From positions 937,353 through 1,001,352 of the forward strand of contig NW_020194620.1 in assembly GCF_002865645.1 (NCBI RefSeq): DNA of 64,000 nucleotides, in the 5' to 3' direction. Every line of letters begins with the position of its first letter. Position 1 is the first letter of the stretch. The notes beneath the pieces are model-generated. The model did not search any database, was not told where the DNA came from, and saw only the letters and a list, made by a program, of their open reading frames with translations. Both the position numbers and the translations under genes were made by a program. The DNA comes from Hyaloscypha bicolor E (Eukaryota; Ascomycota; Leotiomycetes; Helotiales; Hyaloscyphaceae). Positions 55,259 through 64,000 of the stretch are shown in pieces.

Positions 55259-58077
55259 TTAGGCCGGTCCATTGCCATTTGGCCCCGTATTCCACTCCAT
55301 GCCCTTGGCAGATTCAACCCAATTATGCCAGTCCATCTCGCCGTCCAAGTCCATGTTGACATCACTTGCATCGAAGTCCACATTGGCGAAAACATCGGCC
55401 GATGGATCTGCGTCAGCCCACAGCCAATGGTCTAAACCAGGACCCATCGACCAGGTTACTGGAATATCGGGAACGGCATTGTATGATTGCCTTGCAGTCT
55501 GTCCCATTGCAAAACCATCGGGAGCGCTGGTCGGTATGGTGGATTGGATGTTCAGGGAAGTGGTGCTTAACAGATGATTCTGACTTGTTTGGAGCCCACC
55601 GGCACCAAAATATGGAGGCTCATCAGTCGTATTGGGTCCTGAACCGCCTTCGTTATACGCAGGCGAGGGACATGTTCCTAGCTGGGTTGTGTTGGTTGAA
55701 TGTGCCGACGGGCTGGTAACTTCTGACCTGTACTGTTTAGATTTCCCTTTATCATGCTCAAGTTCCTCTGGCGTCGCCATAAGCTGCCACCATCGTTCGC
55801 GAAAGAGCTCGACAACGTTGGAGCCGGGTGGGAACGGCCCGGGGCTTCCGGGAGCGGGAAGCCTCTGGTCATCCATCTCTAGCCATTTTACAGCTTCGGG
55901 ATTTCGTCTTAGCCGCTCGAGCTCAGTCTCGCGATGTTTCTTTGCCTTTGCCATCAGCTTCCTCAATGGAAACCAAATCCTCTGGTTCTTGTCCATGTTG
56001 GACTGGACGGGGATCAGCCACGGACTATGAAGCGCAACCCAGGCCCTCTCGACTATGGGTGACCACGGACGTCTGGAGATCTCGATCAAGAGGTAGACCA
56101 CGGCATGCCAATGTATATATGTTTGGTAAACCCAGCGCCATTGACGGCATGCCTGCTCTGCATTTAGAGCATGGTTATACTCCGCGACTTCGATTGCTGC
56201 GATTAGGAGCTTGTTCTTGATCTTGTCCGAGAAGTGCTCGCTGGGAGAGGAGAAGAGCAGAGGTAAGTAGATAAAAAGCGACATCTTGGCCATCACGAGT
56301 CGCACGACACAGACTTGGACCCAATACATGATGTCGCCTGACTCTACCGAGAATTGAAGGTACCTTCTATCGAGGATCTGGTACATTTCGTTTATAAGTC
56401 GGTTTTGCTCTTCTATTTCTGGCGCACCTCCTTTGGAACTGAGAGCCATCATCTGCTTGGCAATAATGCCTATCTGGACCGAGATGAGCGGAAACGTCAT
56501 GTCGGTTATGCCTCCACGCTCTGTTGGCATTTGAGTTGTTTTGGGCTCGATGTCTGCGTCGTTGATGCTCAAGGGAAGCTTCGTGTCATAGCTCTCGAGT
56601 GAGATCGTGTAATCCATGCCCTGGTCCTCAGATGCTCTCATATCCAGCATGCACAATGACCACCAGACCCTTCGTCGCATCTCAACTTCATAAGGAGTTA
56701 AGTGGCCGAAATGGGCTCCATCACGGTGTAAACCAAGGGCCTGGCCCATCCTGATGGCAAGCCCCGTCATCATCCACACGAATCTCGGGCTGTCATGGCG
56801 GCGAACGAGGAAGAGGAAGATAGTGAACGCCTGCACCAGAACCAAGTCTGGAACGTTGAGGAAATCGGCTTTTGCAAGTGCGTGCTCGAGGCCGAGGCGG
56901 TACTTCATATTGAGCTCAGTTTTGGTGAAGCCAAAGTTGGTCATGATCTAGACGCACCAGAGGTGTCAGTACGCCCTGTGAGATGTAGATTCCGGTTTCA
57001 ATGCAAACTTACATCGTCTTCATCCATGGAGGTTATTGCTGCGTAGTAAATGGAAAACATCAATGCTTCGTTGGCTGGTGTCAAGTTCGACATTTCACGT
57101 CCACGAAAATCGCGGACCATTTTCGCAATGGTTGGGACATGAACAATTCGGCTGACAGCATTAACGTTTTCAGCGAATATATCCAGGAGAAACGGTATCT
57201 GAGACGGCAGGGGGTGAAATTCGCGGAGGTCGGGAGCGGAAGGACTCAAATTGTGTTGAAACAAGAATCCATGGCGTTCTGACGGCGTCCGTCGAAGTTC
57301 CTGGGTGGATGGGGACTTTCCAGACGAGACGTCGTCTTCATCCTCTGTAGTGTCTGAACAAAGCCCATCAAGCTATATAAATAGTTAGCAAGTTATCCAA
57401 ATCACCAACGTAACGCAACCTCCTGGCGTACCTCATCGTCGACACGTGACCAGAAGCCACTCCCCACGTATCGGCTTCGATTGGCATCCTGAAGAATGAG
57501 TCTTCCAAACGGTTTCTGCAATGAATCCCTTGGGTAATCTGCGTCACGGCCATAATTAGAGCTCTTTGGAGAGCTTACCCCGGATGAGCCACCGGCAACT
57601 GAACCAGCCGCAGCGTTTGCCACTTCCAGCTGGCCGCTCAGGTCCTTAACTAGACTCTCGAGATTCTGCAATCTCTGCATCATCTGAGCAGGGGCGGCGG
57701 GTGCTTGACGACGAGCCCATCTTGGGGGCCGGTCCGTGGAGGGGAAGACACAAGCAATATTCGCGCGATGGCAGTTAGAACATGGTGACTGTTTGTCACA
57801 GCGGACCTTTCTGGTGCGGCACACAACACAGCCTAGAAGATCGGGGAGTCAGCCTTTTCGTATTTTGGAATGTGCTTGACGCAGATTGAGTATAAAGAGC
57901 TCTTTTCGAATATTTTACGAGTAAGTAAAAGGAAGAATAGGGTCTCGGGATTCGGAGACAAGGAACAAAAAACCGAGGCTCCTTACTGCGTCGCTTCGGC
58001 ACGGGGACGGATGCGGGCGCTGATGAGCTCGCGTTTTTCTCGGAGGGCGAAATAGTCACGGGCGGCACCTGCGACAT
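55259..58077 (-). CDS. Zn2Cys6 transcription factor with fungal_trans domain
   Basis: Minus-strand exons 57987-58077, 57432-57832, 57013-57372 and 55259-56947 give 846 residues. The binuclear zinc cluster reads SCVVCRTRKVRCDKQSPCSNCHRANIAC (six Cys) from about residue 31, split by intron 1 just before the first Cys. A short coiled coil follows (MMQRLQNLESLVKDLSGQLEVANA). The middle homology region shows SQIPFLLDIFAENVNAVSRIVH, RRHDSPRFVWMMTGLAIRMGQALGLHRDG and EMRRRVWWSLCMLD. This is a typical DNA-binding regulator of metabolic genes; the target is unknown. The C-terminal 200 residues are low-complexity with an acidic, Trp-containing end, a possible activation domain. All introns are GT-AG and phase-consistent. 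It is not obviously linked to a pathway here. Confidence 0.93.
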
Positions 58078-58800
58078 GATGGAAGTGGATAATCGACTTT
58101 GTTCTTGATGCTTTTGCCTGCACTTTATTCCTGTCGGCGTTGCGTGTTGAGTGTCGTCGAGGGCTGAGTCAGCACCCAAACGCAAAAACCACCAATGAAC
58201 GGGGCAACTTCACCCCGAGCAATGAGCAACTTTGGGGGCGAGAAATAGCGAGACCGAGTCACTTAGTTTCAAAGGAAAATGAATATGAAAAAATAGGCCT
58301 TGCCCTTACCATTCTTGAACGCTATGCACAATAGAGAGAATGAACCTAGTGTTTCTCCTCGCCCCTATTTAAGCGAGCAACGATCATTCCAATTCCAGTG
58401 TACCAAGCAAGGTAGGAGATACTTCTGGTTTTAGAGGTAACTTGCAACTCTTTACGAATCAAGATCTTAAGCGTAAGGATGATTTGAGGCAGTTTTGTAT
58501 TGTTTGGGCTGTTCACAAGTTCAGATACCGTTGAAGTGTAGAAATCTTGACCGATTTATGCACTCACATGATCCCTTTACCAGCACGTTTTGGTCATTGG
58601 ATGAAATTTCCAGGAAAACAGTGCCTCCCAAACCTTGCTCAAGCTGATGCTGAAAGATTACTTTGCGCTCTTTCTGCTGAGTGGCTGGAGTGAGCAGGTG
58701 CAATGAACGATGCCTCGAGACGACACTGAAGCTGCATGCACTTGAGGATTCTAAGAAATCCGTCGACAGTAAGTTAGTCACTCTGCTCCTCCTTTCCTTC
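58078..58800. other. Intergenic, promoter of regulator
   Basis: About 0.7 kb; no supported gene. A minus-strand ORF at 58521-58886 has no recognised motif. Confidence 0.4.
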
Positions 58801-59750
58801 TCATCATGTTCAACAATCCACTTCACATCAACAATTCTTGCGCATATCCGTCTTTCAAGGAGAGCAATGTCCGGACCTGCAACCAATCAACAGCGAGTGA
58901 TTCTGGGCCGCTTAATACAACATGGACGGCTCCTTCGTCTTGCTCCATTGCGGTCCAAGACTGTCGGATGTGTAGCCAGGCATGGGCAGCACAGACTTTG
59001 TTTCCCGAATACTGCTACGGGCAATTTAAAAATATGGCGTTGAAGATTGAGGATATGCCGACTGCTGACCCCCACGAGACTCTTTCATTGGAGCACTGAC
59101 ACCTCCACTAGTAGGATGGGGGGTTCTATTCTCCAGGTCTGGACTGTTGGAATGGCGTCTGCATGTTCTACGACAGAAGGCGGTTCTTCGGGGTGTGACG
59201 TTCAATCCGATCTTTTGGCAAAGGAGACGGCTATGGGATATTGCCCTCAGTACCAAGCCCGTTCAAAACCTTCGCTCCAATGCTGACTCTCCTATAGGGG
59301 ATATTTGCGTCCCAGCGGTTTTGCACAAACGTGCGTACAGATTGCAACCAAGACTGCCTTTCAAGCTGTGACATGCGAATCTGGAACTAGCGGACATTTT
59401 ACCTACCTCACAATTCCCGCTACAATATCAACGGCAGCCATACCATCATACACATACATTCGATGCTCCATTAATACAGATCAATTGGCAGGCTACGGAT
59501 CGGCCAACCTCCAGCACCTCCCCATCGAACACAGCAGCCCCGTCATCAGGTCTATCCTCAGGCGCGAAAGCAGGAATCGGAGTTGACTTTCCTTTCTGAC
59601 AAAAGGGTATTGCCTCGAAGGCCTTCTCTTTGAATGACCACAAAAGGATCCAGCTTTGGGTCCAGTTGACAAGCCTGGAGCCCAGAATTTAGTGCAGACT
59701 GGAGAAGGACTTCCCAATCCCGACATGGGCACGTACATCCAGTTCACTCC
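58801..59750 (+). pseudogene. Degraded cysteine-rich secreted/membrane-type gene
   Basis: Plus-strand pieces in different frames resemble one family of fungal Cys-containing extracellular proteins. SSCSIAVQDCRMCSQAWAAQTL and EYCYGQF are near 58940-59030, a GGFYSPGLDCW-like string near 59120, VGMASACSTTEGGSSG near 59150-59195, LAKETAMGYCPQYQA near 59218-59265, and CVQIATKTAFQAVTCESGT near 59330-59385. In intact relatives, as I remember them, these read as a continuous protein with a C-x-PSG motif and ETAIGCCPSGY. Here stops and frame changes separate them, for example two stops around 59098-59116. The family function is unknown to me. A gene with several missed introns is possible but less likely. 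Confidence 0.5.
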
Positions 59751-60509
59751 TTAGTCCTTCAAAGCCTTAGCCTCCCTCTCCGGCCTTTCCATCCAATAAT
59801 ACCCAATCTGCCCATATCCCCTCCATTCCTCTTTGACATTTCCACCCTCAAGCAAAACATGCTCCCCAACCACAAACCCAAATTTCTCATACAATGGCCG
59901 CCCAGAATAACTCGCCTCCACAAACGTCCTAAGGCCCAGCTCATCTGCCTTCTCCGTTCCCCATTGTACCAACAGCTTCCCCGCCCCTTTCCCCTGCCAA
60001 TCAGGGTGCACATAACAAATATCCAGCAGCGCCGCAGGGCCTTGGTTCCTCTTTCTCCTCCTCCCCATAAACTCCTCCATAATCCAAGCAACATACGCTA
60101 AATCGTCGACACCTTTGCCCACATTTTTCGTTCCTGGTGTTCCATCAGGCATGCCATTCGCGGCTCTCTCTTCTTCCCTCCTCATCTCCTTCACTGCATC
60201 AACACCAAAGCTTTCCGGCCACCTCTTCCCCTCTTCCTCAGCCCAACCTCCGCTTTCAGGCCAGAAGATCCACTTAGCGCCAGCAATCACAGTCCCCGTC
60301 TCATCATCAGTGACCTTCACCCACGTGACGTTGTCCTTCCAAGCGTTCGTTTGCCGCTCAACCGTCTTTTCGAAGGTCGACTCGGGAACCCGGTCCGGAG
60401 AAGGGTAGATCAGCACATGAAGTGTGTCATTGGGATGGAAGGCTGCATATTGGGCTCGGGCGAGATTGGGTAGGTCGGCAGGGGTTGCGAGGCTGAGGGC
60501 TAAAGGCAT
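59751..60509 (-). CDS. GNAT-family N-acetyltransferase
   Basis: A single-exon, 252-residue protein. The GNAT fold is seen from LATPADLPNLARAQYAAF at the N-terminus to the acetyl-CoA-binding motif A: LLDICYVHPDWQGKGAGKLLVQWG (Q/RxxGxG/A as QGKGAG), then FVEASYSGRPLYEKFGFV. A Glu/Arg-rich insert (about 90-150) separates strands 3 and 4, common in fungal homologues. The substrate is unknown; many relatives act on small molecules or are stress-related. The ATG at 60509 gives the usual start. No signal peptide or membrane helix is present. Confidence 0.92.
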   Translation of the reverse strand: MPLALSLATPADLPNLARAQYAAFHPNDTLHVLIYPSPDRVPESTFEKTVERQTNAWKDNVTWVKVTDDETGTVIAGAKWIFWPESGGWAEEEGKRWPESFGVDAVKEMRREEERAANGMPDGTPGTKNVGKGVDDLAYVAWIMEEFMGRRRKRNQGPAALLDICYVHPDWQGKGAGKLLVQWGTEKADELGLRTFVEASYSGRPLYEKFGFVVGEHVLLEGGNVKEEWRGYGQIGYYWMERPEREAKALKD

Positions 60510-61449
60510 TTTGGGATGGAAAGTGAGTAGTAATTGGGGAAAGGAAAGTTGCCAATAGGAAGTTTATCGGAATGCTTGAGACGCGAAAAGGATGTGGGGG
60601 ATGGAGAGGGAGGGAGGGGGAGAGAAAAGTGGGTGAGAGTGAATTAGAGCAAGTGTGACTTAAATTGGGGTGGTCGATTGGTGGAGAACGAAATGTTCTT
60701 ATGTAAGCCATTGGACGCACGCCATTTCGGTAATATAAAGGCAAACTTGCTATGCATATGAAGTTGGATCAATGATTGAATCAGGACGGAAGACTGGTTT
60801 GCAGGTGTTTGAATTACCAGAAGGCACTGCAATACTTAAGTCGCCAATCTGCTCCACAAACCCGTCCCCTATTATATCCTCCTCTCATTTGTGTCGATTT
60901 CAATTCGTTTCATCCATATTTCACCCACCTAGCCCCACATAGCAAGGAGGCAGGCCCTATCGAGTCGTGTGAAGCATGGCGAGCAGGCAAAAGCCAGCAA
61001 GCTATCCAGTTCATTCCACCCACCCAATCAACTCCATGTTTGGTTCATCCATCCACACAGGTATCAAACCCCCGCGCGAGCAAAGAGCAGAAAAGAAAAC
61101 GCAGATTTGTTCCCAGTCCATTCGTTCATAAGATCAGATCGCTAAAGCGCCACCCAACCCAGAAAGGTCCAGTCGTATTCGTAACTTCTCGTTTTTTTCG
61201 TTCGTGTCCGTGATCCTGGTGGTACAAGTTGCAAAGAAGAAGGAAAAAAGAGAGATACACACACAAGAGATAGCCACGCTTCGGTTCTCTAGTATTATCT
61301 CCCAGCTAAGCGAAGGAAATTGTCCGAAGAAGACGAAGATATGCCGTTTTTGGACCGTATCGACCGAAATAGCAAATCGTAGAAAGCTTTTGGTACAGCG
61401 TAAGGAAAGCCCGATACGTCCAGTAGTTTTTGGGTCTGCAAAGATGCAA
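60510..61449. other. Intergenic, GNAT promoter and scd6 3' flank
   Basis: About 0.9 kb; purine/pyrimidine-rich tracts (agggagg-type around 60600-60625) but no supported gene. Confidence 0.4.
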
Positions 61450-63476
61450 TTACTGCACTGTCGTTTGTGCGTCACCACGCCCTCGATATCCACCACGTCC
61501 ACGTCCTGGTTGGCCATTTCCACTATAGCCTCCTCGTCCTCTGTATCCTCCACGGCCGCGTCCTCGTCCACGATATCCACCACGATATCCATTATCAACG
61601 CTGCCCTGGCCAAAAGTCTCGAGATTCTTCTTCTGCTCTTCGCCACGCCATTCTCGGCCGCCTGGTCTGTTCCCACCACCCTCCATTCGCTCCTTGGCTT
61701 CGCTTGAGATGTTGTCAAAGAACGAGGTCGACTTATTATACCCACTTGTTTGGACAGCTGACTCGGTGGGAGACGTCGCATCTGGTGGGTTCTCTCCGAT
61801 TGGTGATCCAGCAATGGCCTCCTTAACCAAATCCTCCTTGCTGAATTTGGCATTCGATGACTCGAAATCAAAATCAGTAGTGGGCACATCTTTCGTAGGC
61901 GCAGCTCTTGATTGTCCCCCACCTCTTCCACCACGACCTCTAGTTTGAATAAATCCAGCACCTCCGGGATGTCTTGGGGCGCGAATTGGGTCAGTAGTTC
62001 TCATTTCGTTGACCTTTCTCGTCAAGTTATCAACCGCACTTCCATTCGTTTGCGTCTGTCCAGCCGGTGGGAGTTTTGCCATCGCTGCAGCAACTGCTGC
62101 TGTGGCAGCTTGCGTAGCAGCCATAATTCTCGCTGCATTATCGTCAGCAGGCTTGGCAGCTGGGACAGCATTACCCTGTTGCATGCGAGGAGGCGATTTA
62201 TTAGCAGCGGGACTTTGAAGTGGAATAACTGGCTGAACGCGGCCAGGAATCTTGGGCCCAGTTGGAGCAGTCTTCGCTGGGGCAGTTACTGCGATATTGG
62301 ATGTTGAAGGCTGCTGAGACACGGCGGCTTGGATCTCGGATGGAGACGGCTTAGACGCGACTGGAGGGGTTGGAACCTTTGTTACTGATCCAGCAGCCAT
62401 TTCAGCAGCTGGTTGAGCCAAGCTTTTAGGTTCAGGTTGCTTCTCAGCAGTCTGGGCTGCAGGAGGGGTGGGTTGCTTATGTGCACCTGGACCAATTGGA
62501 GCCGGTTTTGGTGGTTGACCTTGCTGTTGTGGCGGGTACCCTTGCTGTCCTGGCGGGAAGCCACCATAGCCGGGAAACGGTCCGGGGGGAAAGCCTTGCC
62601 CTGGTCCAGGAAACCAGCCAGGCGGTGGTGGACCATATGGCATTGGTGGAAAGCCGCCTGGGCCTGGAGGACCACCACGGCCCCATCCACCAGGAGGACC
62701 TGGGGGGTAGAATGCAGGCGGGTATTGTGGGTGATGGCCAAAAGCAGGTACGCCTGGGGGCGCAGGACCTGGTTGCTGAGGGCCTGGTAGTTGACGTTGC
62801 TGGGAAGATTGGGCTTGAGGTGGAGGACGAGTTCCGCTCTGTTTGTGACAATTGATTAGCACATTGCTCTTTCCATAGCACCCAGAAAAGTGATATATAT
62901 AGCTTGTAAAATCAGAAGGAAGGCAACGGAAATCTCCACACGGTTTTGCGCTCTCGGAGAGTATATGAGTTAACATCCGAAATATTTCATCACATAGAAA
63001 GCATGTCAACTGCTGAGTCCAGCGCGCTGGCTCAGCAGATTTCGAAAGAATCCCCAGACTTACACCAAGAATAGCAGGGTCATTGGGGACCTGCGGAGGG
63101 ATGTTCTCTCGCGCCGCAGGAGTCTCCTCGATCCTCAAATCCTTCACATCGCTGCCACGGAAGACAATGTATTCGTAGACGCTATCCGAAGGTGGGATTA
63201 CTTCTTTGGGGTCCGTCTTTCGCGATTCCGTACCGAAAGATGAGACATTCTCCAGGGCTACCGTCGAGGTTTCCGAGTTGATCTCATGGAGCGTGCCCAC
63301 ATAGCTGGCGCGTTGTCAGTCCGTTTCCCTCGTAGAATCGAGCGAGTAGATCATACCGAATGTCACTCTTTGATATCAGCGATATCCTGGCACTGTCGTT
63401 GCACACTGTTAGCATCCAGTTCCCAAAAGGTGATCGATCTCAGCCTCAGCTAGACTGACCCTATGAACTCTGTCAT
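61450..63476 (-). CDS. scd6: Scd6/Sum2 (LSM14-type) mRNA decapping and translation regulator
   Basis: Minus-strand exons 63460-63476, 63357-63392, 63064-63304 and 61450-62838 give 560 residues. The N-terminal LSM14 domain (GARISLISKSDIRYVGTLHEINSE..., IVFRGSDVKDLRI) is followed by a Pro/Gly/Gln-rich region. The FDF motif comes next (DFDFESSNAKFSKEDL), then TSFFDNISSEAKER (the TFG/FFD box) and a C-terminal RGG stretch (YRGGYRGRGRGRGG). Scd6 binds eIF4G and Dhh1, represses translation and promotes decapping in P-bodies. Exon 1 has 17 nt. Intron 3 (62839-63063, 225 nt, GTAAGT...ACAG, branch GCTAAT) keeps frame and has no stop, so a retained form would carry 75 extra residues between the LSM and FDF parts. 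The spliced form is the expected one. Confidence 0.93.
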
Positions 63477-63764
63477 TGTGCCGTGGTTTTGCGGTCAGCG
63501 AACAGCAAGCTGAATGCAGGTTGGTTGGGAAGTAAGGGAAGAAGATCGTTAGATTTGGAAGGTCGCGCAAAGAATTATGGAAGAAAAGGTGTTTGTGGAT
63601 TGGAAGGTTTGTGTGGTCAAGCTAAAGCAAAAAGGCTGGGGAGCAGAAAGTTCGGTTCGAAAACGGCAGCCCATTGGTTCAGTTGCGCAACTTCAGTGAA
63701 TCAGCCTTGCCGACAACCACCCCTCCTTTTCAACTCCGACTTCGAAATATTTCACAAGCTAACC
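63477..63764. promoter_or_regulatory. Short divergent promoter, scd6 and downstream gene
   Basis: Only 288 nt separate the ATGs of two divergent genes, so their promoters and 5' UTRs must share this stretch. No specific site is claimed. Confidence 0.5.
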
Positions 63765-64000
63765 ATGTCGACTGAAACATCCACCTCCGACAACACTGAG
63801 ATATACAGGCAACTGGAGGTGTACCCCTGGGATACAGATAAGGAGTTTCAGGTACGTGCCCTCACTTTCCAGACAATTCCTGATCAGCCTCGGCAACATT
63901 GGCCCAAACATCAACTGTACATGCTTCGAGCATAGCTAACAATTTCGCCTCCTCAGATCGGACTCACTGCAATCCTCGGACCCAACCCGTCACCATCACA
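63765..64000 (+). CDS. Small conserved fungal protein, 5' part only
   Basis: The start of a gene cut by the window edge. Exon 1 (63765-63851) encodes 29 residues ending YPWDTDKEFQ. A GT-AG intron (63852-63956, branch GCTAAC) leads into exon 2 at 63957, reading IGLTAILGPNPSPS up to the end of the window. The motif (EVYPWDTDKEFQ then GLTAILG) recalls a short fungal family listed as DUF5572, with no known role; this is from memory and tentative. The ATG is preceded by CTAACC. An open frame continues upstream of the ATG but would run into the scd6 promoter. Confidence 0.65.

Noticed and set aside
61134..61961. Minus-strand ORF of 275 codons with DEDAAVEDTEDEEA-like text
   Set aside because: Alternate-frame reading of the scd6 RGG repeat; low-complexity shadow.

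Overview
The window is a piece of a filamentous ascomycete genome (Pezizomycotina; Leotiomycetes/Helotiales is my best guess, not proven). The basis is short introns of about 45-100 nt with CTAAC/CTGAC branch points, and gene families typical of these fungi: a Zn2Cys6 regulator, a LaeA-like methyltransferase, a DHA2-type MFS exporter, Byr4/Bfa1, nuo-78 and a paraoxonase-like protein. No tRNA, rRNA, CRISPR array or intact transposon was recognised.

Layout. 0.5-14 kb: an FAD monooxygenase, the rRNA methyltransferase Nop2, a DUF3716-like zinc-finger protein, the mitotic-exit GAP subunit Byr4/Bfa1 (minus strand), an XRCC4/Lif1-like end-joining factor, and a broken membrane-protein gene. 15-20 kb: an eight-exon LaeA-like methyltransferase and a divergent seven-helix membrane protein. 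20-34 kb is accessory in character: a GH3 beta-xylosidase pseudogene, an AT-rich island, a small secreted cysteine protein with a His/Asp tail, three RNase H-fold genes, a short-chain dehydrogenase and a pyroglutamyl-peptidase pseudogene. 35-40.3 kb is core: a WLM metalloprotease divergent from the HDEL receptor Erd2, then complex I subunit nuo-78. 41.6-49 kb is accessory again: an aldehyde dehydrogenase pseudogene, a fourth RNase H-fold gene, a paraoxonase-like gene and a frameshifted MFS exporter. 50-64 kb: a SelO pseudokinase, an aldo-keto reductase, a Zn2Cys6 regulator, a degraded secreted-type gene, a GNAT acetyltransferase, the mRNA-decapping regulator Scd6/Sum2, and the 5' end of a small conserved gene.

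The most unusual signals are four. (1) Four RNase H-fold proteins lie within about 18 kb and show stepwise loss of the DEDD catalytic residues. (2) Four well-supported GC-AG introns and one candidate occur among about 42 modelled introns. (3) Stop-free, length-divisible-by-three introns in the XRCC4-like and Scd6 genes would read through in frame if retained. (4) Broken metabolic genes are frequent next to intact housekeeping genes. Exon structures were inferred by eye from splice consensus, phase continuity and remembered family motifs; none has transcript support.
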